64,000 nucleotides of DNA from contig NC_084886.1 of NCBI RefSeq assembly GCF_958979055.1, forward strand, positions 17,542,654-17,606,653. Direction: 5' to 3'. Each line of letters starts with the position of its first letter. Positions within the stretch are counted from its first letter, which is position 1. Source of the DNA: Alnus glutinosa (Eukaryota > Streptophyta > Magnoliopsida > Fagales > Betulaceae). A model generated the notes under the pieces. It saw only the letters and a program-made list of their open reading frames with translations. It ran no database searches and was not told where the DNA came from. The translations under genes and the position numbers were made by a program. This document shows positions 45,601-55,399 of the stretch, one piece after another.

Positions 45601-47300
45601 ACATCAGATTTAAGAGATAATGGAATGAGCCAAAAATATTTACTAAAATCATCCACAATGCACAAGAAGTAGCGTTTATTATTAGAAGATAAAAGAGGAG
45701 CAGGGCCCCATACATCAAGATAAAGAAGATCCAGAGGATCTTTTGAGACAGATAGAGAGACACCAAAATGAAGTTTGTGCATTTTTCCTAGCTGACAGGC
45801 AGAACAAAGTGGAGCAGATTTGTGAGACAGCACAGGGAGACGATGCTTGGACAGAAGACGACGCACCAGTGGAGTAGCAGGATGACCAAGACGATTGTGC
45901 CATTGATCAATGGAGACTCGTTCACCAATGAGGGCTGTACGAACAGATTGGGGAGGAGAGGTAGATGGCCAAGGGTACAGTCCACCGCTACTGGGAGCGT
46001 GAAGAAGTAGGCGCCCCGAGTATAGATCCTTAACACGAAAAAAGGAAGGGTGAAATTCAATGAAAACTTTATTATCATGAGTAAATTGATACACAGAAAT
46101 GAGATTTTTTTCAATTTGAGGTACATGCAAGAGATTAGGCAAAGAAAAAATTTTATGAGGAGTGGAAAGTTGAGCGAGGCCAGTGTGTAAAATATCCAAA
46201 CCTTGACCATTTCCGACTTTGATTTGATCTGTGCCATGATATTCGTCAGTCCGGAGGTTGAGATTGGAGAGATCATTTGTGAGGTGGTTGGTGGATCCAG
46301 TGTCAGGATACCAATTGAGGTCAGGCTGAGAGTGCTGTGTGGTGAGGAAAGAGGAGGGGTTTGGAGCTTCATACTGATATGAGTGGTCAAAACGATTGTA
46401 ACATTTGGAAGCAACATGACCAACTCGATTGCAGATTTGACACACAGGACGGTTGGAAGTGGGTGAGAAGGATAAGCGTCCCCGTCCCCTGCCACGACCA
46501 CGGCCAAAGGAAGAGCTGGAATGGGGAGAGAAATGTCGAGGAGGCTTTTTGATAGGCAAGTGGTTGCGTTGAGCAACATTAGCCGTTGAGATAGAGAAAT
46601 CACCAATTGGATGGAGGTGCTCAAGACGTTGTTCATGAGTGAGCAAATAGCCATATAGAACATCAAGGGAAATGGGTTCGATGCGAGTAGTGACAGTAGT
46701 GACAAGAGAGTCATATTCAGGACCCAAACCAGCAAGGATGTAGGATGTAAGTTCGGAGTCCTTGAGAGGTTCATTGACAGCAGCTAAGGAGTGGGAGAGG
46801 GACTGAGCCTTTTGAAAATAATCGGAGATTGACATGGACCCCTTTTTTAATGTTGCAAGTTGGAGACGAAATTGCATAACACGTGCCTTTGACTGGGAGG
46901 CAAACATTTTTTCTAGAGCTAGCCATACTTCACGTGAAGTTTGAAGACCAAAGATATGGACAAGAAGATTTTCGGACAGAGTGGAAATTAAAGCAGTGAG
47001 TACAATCTTGTCTTGCTGGTACCAAAGAGAATATGCAGTATTTGCAACCATGGCAGCAGATGTGGAGGTACTGTCAGGGGAAGGGACAAATTGAGGAGGA
47101 GCTGAGATATCTCCGTTAACATATCCAAAGAGATTTTGTCCTTCTAAGAAGGGAATAATGATGGTGCACCATGTGGGATAATTATCACGTGTAAGTTTGA
47201 AGAGAGAAAGTTGGGTAAGATTCTGTAGAGGTTGAGGAACAGAGGAGCCAGATGGAGTTTGAGTATTGGATGTGGTGGAGGGAGGGGTAACAGTTGACAT
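42591..47300 (-). CDS. Copia Gag-Pol polyprotein (about 1569 aa from the likely start)
   Basis: Single frame carrying all proteins for retrotransposition, in the copia order. Counted on the open frame from 47435: Gag about 60-300; CCHC knuckle CQICNRVGHVASKC at about 332; aspartic protease with DTGS at 378; integrase HHCC from about 513 and DDE at about 574, 637 and 671; a Ser/Pro/Thr-rich linker 800-1040 with an internal repeat (ILSHTSPCNTSPT twice); reverse transcriptase with YVDD at about 1273; RNase H with SDADW and STESEY at about 1437-1480. The frame is open from 47435, but that first ATG overlaps the LTR end and primer site. The Met at 47300 is the likelier start. No stop or frameshift breaks it, and the last 20 residues lie in the LTR. 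Confidence 0.95.
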   Translation of the reverse strand: MSTVTPPSTTSNTQTPSGSSVPQPLQNLTQLSLFKLTRDNYPTWCTIIIPFLEGQNLFGYVNGDISAPPQFVPSPDSTSTSAAMVANTAYSLWYQQDKIVLTALISTLSENLLVHIFGLQTSREVWLALEKMFASQSKARVMQFRLQLATLKKGSMSISDYFQKAQSLSHSLAAVNEPLKDSELTSYILAGLGPEYDSLVTTVTTRIEPISLDVLYGYLLTHEQRLEHLHPIGDFSISTANVAQRNHLPIKKPPRHFSPHSSSSFGRGRGRGRGRLSFSPTSNRPVCQICNRVGHVASKCYNRFDHSYQYEAPNPSSFLTTQHSQPDLNWYPDTGSTNHLTNDLSNLNLRTDEYHGTDQIKVGNGQGLDILHTGLAQLSTPHKIFSLPNLLHVPQIEKNLISVYQFTHDNKVFIEFHPSFFRVKDLYSGRLLLHAPSSGGLYPWPSTSPPQSVRTALIGERVSIDQWHNRLGHPATPLVRRLLSKHRLPVLSHKSAPLCSACQLGKMHKLHFGVSLSVSKDPLDLLYLDVWGPAPLLSSNNKRYFLCIVDDFSKYFWLIPLSLKSDVLNVFTQFKVMVENFFNQSIKSIQTDGGGEFIALQKFLSTHGISHRKTCPHTHHQNGSVERKHRQIVDTGLALLAHSHVPFTYWDSAFETACFLINRLPSSVNRNSSPYEILFHKTPDYNFLKVFGCECWPYLRPYNSHKFSFRSKRCVFIGYSTSHHGYKCLDPLTGRLYLARHVVFNEHVFPFQTPHSTTSPPNLPGFLPFPDSRMSFTDPLPNTSTSPNFPTPPPITSRPLSSNPAPISPSASNPAPISQCNTPTRHTPILSHTSPCNTSPTIPHTSQPGSTIPSSSKPLPLTSPTVFPQTLSTSHPLSSPHPTVGHVPHDSQPSSNSAPIFPSDLPPASISQDHTQIRHPPILSHTSPCNTSPTRPHTRPPPTSSQSHTPLPTSQVSLQPLPLVHSSLLPNHSSIPSSLTAHEGHDPTDLPSPTRLHPMITRSQHNIRKPTLLPNGTPKYPLPQAFTVSTSSPDIEPTCYSSASKHAVWRDAMAEEFNALLKNGTWILVPCTPSMNIVGSKWVYRIKRKADGSVDRYKARLVAKGFHQQEGIDFWETYSPVIKPITIRTVLSLAVSSGWVIKQIDVSNAFLHGLLSEIVYMAQPPGFVHPQFPNSVCLLKKALYGLKQAPRAWFSRLSTRLLELGFIASKADTSLFVYISTGIRLFALVYVDDIIFTGSSAAAIDDLICSLSLDFPIKDLGSLNFFLGIEVQRSSSGLHLCQQRYITDLLTRTNMQLAKPVSSPMSAASTLSQFDGISLSDPTLYRSTVGALHYLSITRPDIAFAVNKVSQFSHAPRETHWAAVKRILRYLKHTISYGLLIQPSPSSQLVAFSDADWASCPDDRKSTSGYCTFLGCNLLSWTVKKQPTVSRSSTESEYKALANAAAELIWIQSLLKELGVFLPTAPILYCDNIGATYLTSNPVFHARTKHIEIDYHFVRDRVAQKSLTVKFLPSKDQLADVLTKPLVSARFAHLCANLNVCPKPLGLRGSIKLKTTLDSRHAAAATDHA
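42652..42662 (-). other. Polypurine tract of the copia element
   Basis: TTGAGGGGGAG on the minus strand abuts the 3' LTR and would prime plus-strand DNA synthesis. It also lies within the coding frame (LRGS). Confidence 0.85.
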
Positions 47301-47420
47301 AGTTGAAAGAAAAGGAAAAGGGATGTAAAAAGGAAGGGGCAAAGAGGACGCTGAGATGAGAAAAGAGAAGGAAGAAGACAACAAAAAAAAAAAAAAAAAA
47401 AAGTAGACGTTTGTCTTTTG

Positions 47421-47434
47421 GTGCTCTGATACCA
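47421..47434 (-). other. Primer-binding site of the copia element
   Basis: TGGTATCAGAGCAC on the minus strand lies immediately inside the 5' LTR and is complementary to the 3' end of plant initiator tRNA-Met. Confidence 0.88.
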
Positions 47435-47709
47435 TAAAGTGATAAGTTGAGAAATGTTTGTGAAAAGCTGTAGAGGATCAATCGGTCCTCTGTTCTATAT
47501 ATATTGAAGTATGTACTTGTTACAAAAGATAAAATAAAAAAGACTAAAGACTAGTTACTGAGAAAGTAATACAGTAAAAGGCAAGAAATCAGATGGAAAG
47601 TACAAGGTACAGAGTATGATGAAAGACTTGGCATTTCGTGTGGTTTAACTACGCATGGTCTGTAGCTGCAGCAGCATGCCTTGAGTCCAAAGTGGTCTTC
47701 AATTTAATA
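47435..47709 (-). repeat. 5' LTR of the copia element
   Basis: 275 bp, same as the 3' LTR. It should hold the element promoter. TATATATA near 47498-47507 is a TATA-like candidate. Confidence 0.95.
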
Positions 47710-47714
47710 TGTAG

Positions 47715-50260
47715 CCCTTTACAACTATAAACATCAAATAATATTTAGAAAAATTTCACTTATACTATGTTTAATTCGGCATAAAATGGTTTCCGTCGTA
47801 AAATATTTTCGACGAAAATTATTTCAAAAAAAAAAATTGATTTTCTCGAAAATATTTTTCGATGTTTAGCTCGCACAAAAATAATTACATGAAGCGAAAA
47901 TACAATTGTAGCCGTAATCCAGCGACATCCAATCGCCGTTGCAGGATTTCGGCCATTTTAGCTAGATTCGACTGGATCAATGGTCGGATCCGGTCAGTTC
48001 CGACAGGATCCCGGCCATTTTGGCTAGATCCGGTCGGCTTCTGACCATGGCCAGATTCCGACCAGCTATATAAAAGAGACCAAACGGTCTAATGTTCACG
48101 GTTACAAAGATTCCCTAATAAACTAAGTCAAGCACAAGGAGTAGAGTTTTCTCCACCCCAGCAAAATTAGACTCAAACCATTACAAACCACAACTGCAAC
48201 AAGATTACCTAGACAATAGAAGATGTCTCTACATTACATGAATATCTACTTGATCTAAGAGATAACACACATTCTGAGCTATAAAATAGTTTTTACAAAC
48301 TAAGTTTAATCTAAAAAAGCTGACCAGGCTGCAGTAGAAGACTACTACAATACACAAACAAAGAAATAGTAAATAGTTCAAACTTGACTAGCCGGCATAA
48401 CACATGGAAGGGGCCAAAACCATTTCCCCCACATCTCCTCTTATCTATTTGGTTTGGGTGCACATTCAACTGCAGCATCGGTGTCATGGTGCAACTAAAC
48501 CATCATGGACACGTTACCATATTTAGTGTCCCTTTTGCAAGAGAGCGGTTACCAGAGAAAGTAACCGCTCTTCACCAGAACCTCCGTCCCATCAGAGATT
48601 CGTTTGCCGTATTCACTCCAAGCCTCCATGGGGAAGACCTGTGCAACTATTGGCTCCGGCATTTCCATCAAAACCAGCAACTACATCATGTAAGATCCAA
48701 AAAAGAAAGTATAGCCACCAAACAGGGGAAACCATCATCTTGATTTGTTCTTCCTCTTCAGACAGTCCTTTCTCAGAAGAAGCAAGAAACGTTGGATCAA
48801 ACAGGGGACTTCTAGACCCTTTCACCAAAAAAACAAATCTTGACTTTCTAGGGAGACCCACTCTGATTCAAAATCTGCACTGAACTCCACGCATCAAACC
48901 GGTATACCCACGAAGCAAAGCACAAGCGTGGGAATGGGAGAGATCCTTCGCCATTAGACCCCAACTAACCGATACAAAAACCACACCAAAGACATAAAAT
49001 CTACATCTCCATCCCAGAACAGGACAAGATAAAAATCACATTCTCCTCTAAGGTGCTAACTACAACCGAAGAGGAAAGAACACTTACCGTTGAGAGCCCC
49101 TTCTATACGGTAGTGGCAGAAAACAAGGGCTTTATGCCCACCAATAATCACTTGACACATTAGCTAAAAGCAAAAAAATTGAAATTTTGGTGAAGTAGGC
49201 AATCCCTCTCACAACTTCAGAGTACCACCATTCCAAAACAAAAGAAAAACCCCACTGCACGTCCGCCCAGCAACCGTTCGCCGTCCGCCAGTCCGCCCCT
49301 AATCCGCCCCAAATCACCACATATTTGCCTGGACTGAAAAAAATATGGAAAAAAAAAAAAAAAAAAAAAAAACTGAAGCTCCTCAACCCAACCCGTTAGC
49401 CGACTACCTCTTCCCCGTCGCCGAACGGCCGGTCCTCCAGCCACAGAGATCCGGCGACCACTGGCGAGCCTCCAAATCCTCTTCCCCACGACCTCCCAAC
49501 ACCGTCGACAGAGATCCAAACTGAGCCTCGTCCTTTCCCAGGATCTCTCCCTTTCGCCGACCATTCTCCCCTCTCGCCCCTCTAGTGGTTTTCGGTGATC
49601 ACATCCGGTCCGGTGATTTGGTGCTCTCGGCATTCTGGTTCAACCGGAGATGGTGAACGGCAATGTGGTCCAGGTCGAACTCGGGTCAGCCACGTGGTGG
49701 CGCGGCTTCCATGGGCTACGCCGATTTGGTTGTCTCGGTCAAGGGTTGGTGATCAGGGCTGGGTTTCCAGCGTGACACGCCCATCTCTCTCCCTCGATCC
49801 CTTCATTTCACTGCAAAGAGAGAAACAAAATCGGGTGTTTTGCTTGTATGTGATTTTTTTGCTCCAGGCTCACGTGTCAATTTCTCATTGGTGGGCAAAC
49901 AAAGCCTACTTTCTGCCACAACCGGATTGAAGTTATTCCCCTTACCGTTATCTAAAAAACAAAACCTAAAACACTTTGAGAGGAGGGAAGCCTTAACACA
50001 AAACGCTTTTCCCTTGCTCTCTGCTCTCAAGTGCAAATTTGCTTAAGAGAATGTAAAGGAAAATGCTAAAATTACAACAAGTGATATGTGAGTCTCACTC
50101 CAGTATGCCTTGGAGTTATGCATTTGTAGTGCATGAGTCACTACCCGAATGTGAATTCTTTAATCTCTTGCTTTTTTGTAAGTAGTCTATTAAAAACATA
50201 AGGAATATCAACAAAAGAATTTGTTTAAAAAATGTTTTTCAACCATATGAATCTATCTGA

Positions 50261-50322
<62 letters not shown>

Positions 50323-50500
50323 GAGAAAGTGCGAAAGCACAATAAATAAATTTGATACTTTTGCTTAGATCAGACTAGAACCGTTAATTTTTATATCTGT
50401 ATTCATATCAGACTAATAACCCATATCTCGTGAGATGATGACAAGAAACAACGTAACAAAGGTTTGCTCTTTCCCTCCCCAATAAATAACAGACAAAGTA
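47715..50500. other. Unresolved region, partly GC-rich, between the copia element and the BTB-TAZ gene
   Basis: Positions 47780-48060 carry repeated GGTCGGATCCGGTC-like motifs. Positions 48100-49130 look transcript-like on the minus strand, and 49250-49800 are CG-rich. Open frames of 82 and 138 codons on the minus strand show no domain I know. A perfect 11-bp stem lies at 48542-48571. This may be an old, large retroelement or a decayed gene. A long T/A tract at 50263-50320 and a TC run at 50527-50554 precede the BTB-TAZ leader. Confidence 0.35.
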
Positions 50501-50676
50501 CGCTAGTTTTGCCCCCTGTTTACACGTCCCTCTCTCTCTCTCTCTCTCTCTCTCTATCCCTCTCTAGAAACTGTCTATAGTCTGCTCTGAACTTCACAAA
50601 CTCACAACCCAAAGCTTTTTCATACGTTTCCCACAACAATTCGGACCCAAAAGCTCCATAATCACTTGCTGTTTCA

Positions 50677-51262
50677 ATGTTTCTTCAATACATTAAGGTA
50701 AGGTACCCCCCCTCCTAGTGTCCGATTAGCTTCTTCTTCTTCTTTTTTTCTTGTTTCCTTTTTGATGTTTTATGAATTCTTGAATTATTTTTGTGATGGG
50801 TGTATTAGACTAAAGAAGAAAAAAGGTCATTTTGGTTTGCCTTTTCTTCTCTGTTTTATTTTGTGATTTTTATTATTTTTTTTTAAAAAAAAAATGACAC
50901 CCATCGAATTTGTTTTCCTAGAATTTAAATTAAGTTACAATTTTTACCTAAAATGTGATTTTTTTTCCCCCTTTGGAAAAAAAAAAAAAAAAAAAAATCA
51001 ACGAAGTTTGGAATTTTTCTCGGGCAAACGCAATTTAGGAATTTTACATGAGGACGGTTTGGCTATTAAATATCTTGAATATCATTGATTGGGGTTTTAA
51101 TTATTGTGAAGAATTCCGAAGCTTCTTTGTTCGGATTTATGTTAATTATTTCTTCTTCTTTTTTCCTTTTGTTTTTTAGTTAAATTTTCAGGTTCTTTAG
51201 CTCTATACAATAAAATCACGCGTAAAAATCGTGCGTGAAGATTTGCTGCCTTTTCTGAAGGT

Positions 51263-51338
<76 letters not shown>

Positions 51339-51695
51339 ATGGGTGGGTGTGTTTGACTGCCGAGAAACCGTAAGAAAGGAAAAGAAAATAACTTGTGTAA
51401 GTCGGCGATTATATATCTCTATTGTTTATTTATTTATGTTGATGTGATCTATTAATATCCATTAAATAACATTTGCGAGTTCATTTAAAAAAACAAAAAG
51501 TAACATTTGCGAGTTTAATCATTAATGTGTATATGTGAGTGCTGACCATCTTTTTATCCTCCTAAAGATTTTGGATGAATAACCATTAGTTTTTTATCGC
51601 AACAATTTTGAAAAGATAAAAGGAAGATAAAAAGATTGTTCCTAGTAGTTGAATGCAGACTTTTGTCTTTAACACTTGTTTCTTTTAATTTTTAA

Positions 51696-51730
<35 letters not shown>

Positions 51731-52419
51731 AACTTTTTTCTTTAACCAATCGTATTCTCCAAGACTCCAACTACTACTTTTCTTTTGCCATAGTTACTTT
51801 AATCCACGTACGTATTTTTTTTTTTTTTTTTTTGGGGGGGGGTACACGTTCAGTGCAGTTACAGTAATGGATATGGGTTGTTGTAAGTGATGCCCATTTC
51901 AATCTCAAGAGTTCCGTGAATGACATGTAAGATTTTTAATAGATTCATACAATTCATGTGTTATAATTTTCAGTAATATATCTGGGTTTCAGGGTTTGGT
52001 ATTGCTAGCTTATGAAGTTTCCTGGCTGATGGGTTTAAGATTTACCGGTATTGGTGTTTGTGGGCATGGAAAGAAACCTGTAACCTCAAAGCAAAGCAAC
52101 TTTGTTAATGTTCTGCAAGTCATACAGGATGACCTATGTAGTTGATTCTTTCCCTGTTTGATACAATAGGGGTTCCTGTTTTGTTTATTTACCTCCTTTT
52201 GGCATTTCTTCTCTGAAGAAGTTTGACATTATGATGCAACCCTGAGATACCATTTAGGCAACTATATATCTAGATTAGTTTCAGACATGTTCATTGTTAC
52301 ATTATTATGTTTTCTTTATTTGGTTGACACTATTCAATCTCATTTTGGACGATAGCCCATTTACAATTAATTACTGCTTCTTTAATCTCTTTCTATCTTT
52401 TTTGCAGATCTTTGATTGA
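50677..52419 (+). promoter_or_regulatory. uORF split by the 5'UTR intron of the BTB-TAZ gene
   Basis: The leader exon ends at 50697 (AAG|GTAAGG) and resumes at 52408 after TTTTTTGCAG. An ATG at 50677 opens seven codons in the first exon, and after splicing continues ATC TTT GAT TGA, encoding MFLQYIKIFD. The uORF exists only in spliced mRNA. It ends 36 nt before the main ATG at 52456. Confidence 0.5.
51265..51336. repeat. Compound (CT)n(AT)n microsatellite in the BTB-TAZ leader intron
   Basis: A CT run (51265-51308) passes straight into an AT run (to 51336). It is a likely polymorphic site. Confidence 0.9.
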
Positions 52420-52455
52420 AATTTGATAATTATACTACACAAACCCTAGTAGTCG

Positions 52456-55339
52456 ATGGCTGCACCGGATCTTGACTCGTCCTGGCCGTCCTCGACTGGT
52501 GAATCCTTCTGCGGATATTTAAATATACACCTAGAGGAAGATAATCCAGCCGATATTTTACCTGTGCTGGAAGTTTCCACATCTTCCGTAGCCTCTAAAT
52601 GTATTATTCCCAAACCACCTTCTCTCCCTGGTAAATCATGTAGTAGAATAAAAAATGCCAATAGGCTTTCAGAGTGTACCTCTGTCCCAAAGGAAACAAA
52701 GGATACATGGGACAGGCTTTTCAAGGAAGGATTTGGTTCAGATGTCTATATTATTACAGAGGACAAATCATATATTCAGGCTCATTCCAGTGTTCTGGTG
52801 AGTTACTGAACTTTGCTTTTCCTTCTTTTTAAATTTGAACAGCCCTATTTCTATTGTAAGCCATGCCTTAATAGTTTGAATTTTTTGACTTGAAAAGATT
52901 ACATTGAAGAAATTGCTGAAAAAAGAGAGGCATGGGACTTTTGAAATTATAATTCATCGCTTGCAAATTCCCATGTAATTATTTATTTTGGTTGCTGAGG
53001 AATTTTTAGCAGGGTTGCGGCTGAAGGCTTATCAGCTGTATTTTTCTTTGTGTAGAGTGTTGCATCACCAGTGCTGCGGAATATTCTGCAGCAAGCAAAA
53101 GTTAAGGATGGTATGAGATACATCAAGATTCCTGGGGTGCCTTATCAAGCGGTCTATGTTTTCACTCGTTTTCTCTACTCATCCTGGTAGGTTGGAGGTG
53201 TCCTTTTGCATCCCCATTGCACTCGCAGCTAGCTATTCTGGCTAAAGTTCTCAAAGTTATTTCTTTTTAAATATCCTAATGCAGCTATGAAGAGGAAGCA
53301 ATGAAGCAGTTTGTTCTCCATTTGTTGGTTATGTCACACTCCTACTCAGTTCCATCGCTGAAAAGAGTTTGTATTTACATTCTGGAGCAAGGCTGGCTGA
53401 CTAAAGAAAATGTGATAGACGTGCTCCAATTGGCAAGGAAATGTGATGCACCACGGCTCTCCCTCATTTGCATTCGTATTATTGTCAGGGACTTCAAAAC
53501 TATACCTTCAACTGAAGCTTGGAAAGTAATGAAGCTTTCTAGTCCTGAACTTGAACAAGATCTTCTAGAGTGCGTTGTTGAGGCAGATTCCGTAAGTCAG
53601 TTCCTGTTCTTTGTTCAAACCAGTTTATTTTATTTCTGTCTTATGGAAAGAAAACATGCCAAGGTTGCGTCAAATCTACATCCGGCAGAAACATTAATGG
53701 AATCTATGAACTTATTTTGTACTATAGTCTTATATGGAATTAATTATCCATTGAATTTCAAAACTATCAAGGCAACAAGGAAAGTATGTCATTGCCTCTC
53801 TTATCCTTAAATACTTATAAAAAAAAAACGAGTTTCCAGTTGTTGGGATCTATTAAACTTGTCCCACAGTGGAATTATCTATTTGGTCGGAGTGAGAAAA
53901 TATTCATTCTATTTTAGTCCTAAAATAAATCTACCTCATAATTATGCTTTAAATCTACTTTTTACTGATGCAATTTTAGTATGTTTTCCTCTTTAATTAA
54001 GGGTTTGTGTTAGATAAGTACTAATTAAGATATCTCTTTGTTTTTTGTTTTTTTTTTGGTAAATGCACTACTTATCTAAATACAATCTGGAGACTCTTTT
54101 ATTTTAATTAATATGTTTTTAATTGGATTTTATATGTATGTTGTCGTGACTTTCCTTTCTTCTGCTTTTTATATTTAATAAATCTTATTTCTGAGCTGGT
54201 TATGTACTCTTTTCTTCCCATGAGGACCTTTTATCTTTCCATTTGTTGGACATAAAGTGTTGTGTTCTTGACAATTATCAGCTGGACTTTGTCTCATATA
54301 AATCATCTTTGGCTTACCAGTCCAAGAACTGCTATAATTCCTTACTCATTTAAGGTTTTCTTATTATCTGGACTCACATTAGTATGAGTGCACAAGCACA
54401 CATATATGGCATTAATCAACAAGCGTTTAATTCACCAACTTCATAGAGTTAATGATAAAGTCAATCAGGTCATATTGTTATCCATTTATTCTATAGTTAC
54501 TCCTTCAGATCAATCTTAAGTTTAGGATCTTTGTTTTGATTTGTTTGTTTCAGGGAAAACAAGAGCGGTTGAAGAAAATGGAAGAGAAAAAGGTGTACTT
54601 GCAACTGCATGAGGCGATGGAAGCCCTCCTTCACATATGCAGGGATGGGTGTAGAACAATAGGGCCTCGTGACAAGGTTCTGAAAGGAAGTCAGGTTGCT
54701 TGTGGTTTTCCAGCTTGCAAAGGGCTTGAGACTTTAGTCCGTCATTTCTCTATTTGTAAGACTCGGGTTCCTGGTGGATGTGTTCACTGCAAGCGCATGT
54801 GGCAGCTGCTTGAATTGCATTCTCGCATGTGCAATGATCCTGATTCTTGCAAGGTCCCTCTTTGTAGGTAAGCATGAAACTTCCATCTTTACCTCAATGC
54901 CCTTCATTCTCAGGGGAGAGTAAATTACTATACATTCTGGATAGTCCAATTTACTTGCTTACGAACATAATTTAGACTCACTCCGGGAGTTGAACAAATC
55001 TCATGAGGGACTCAGTTTGTATTCCTACTGATCTCCTTTGAATTTTGAACAGAGTATAGTACTAACAATGGCAGAACTCTTTTTTTTTTGACAAGTAACA
55101 ATGGCAGAACTCTAATCTCAGTTATATTTATCTTGAGTAGCAAGTTTCACCTATTATAAATTCTGATGATTATGGTAATAACATTTTCTTTTTTTCTCTC
55201 ATGTTCTAGGCATTTCAAGGAAAAAATGCAGCAGCAGATGAAGAGAGATGAGGCTAAGTGGAAATTGTTGGTCAGCAAAGTGATAGCTGCAAAGAATTTA
55301 CTGGGGGCATTCTCAGGTGGACGTTCAGGTTTATTATGA
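52456..55339 (+). CDS. BTB/POZ and TAZ zinc-finger protein (plant BT family, BT3/BT4-type), five exons, about 407 aa
   Basis: Plant BT proteins are nuclear/cytosolic scaffolds. Their BTB domain binds CUL3, and the TAZ finger and C-terminus bind transcription factors and calmodulin; they act in hormone, sugar, nitrate and gametophyte responses. Exons: 52456-52797, 53056-53186, 53285-53591, 54554-54867, 55210-55339, all GT-AG. Order: a variable N-terminus (1-85), BTB at about 86-200 ([21 protein letters not shown]), a BACK-like helical linker to 260, TAZ finger at about 279-370 with regularly spaced Cys/His ([28 protein letters not shown]), and a basic C-terminal helix ([14 protein letters not shown]) like the calmodulin-binding segment. 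AATAAA lies at 55390. Length fits the family. I cannot choose between BT3 and BT4 by eye. Confidence 0.93.
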
Positions 55340-55399
55340 CCCCCCATTACTGAATACACTTCGTATATTCATAGGAATATGAGGGTATCAATAAAGTAC

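Larger units (their letters stand above)
42377..47709 (-). mobile_element. Intact Ty1-copia LTR retrotransposon, 5333 bp
   Basis: Two 275-bp LTRs (42377-42651 and 47435-47709), apparently identical throughout, flank one long gag-pol frame. The 5-bp target duplication TGTAG is exact (42372-42376 and 47710-47714). On the element strand (minus), the 5' LTR is followed directly by TGGTATCAGAGCAC, complementary to initiator tRNA-Met, and the 3' LTR is preceded by a purine tract. The LTRs start TATT and end TTTA instead of TG...CA, a non-canonical TA...TA motif known from some plant copia elements. Identical LTRs and an unbroken frame indicate very recent insertion. Confidence 0.97.

Noticed and set aside
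42934-46774. Numerous frames on both strands inside the copia element
   Set aside because: All overlap the single gag-pol frame and are shadows. None has independent motifs.
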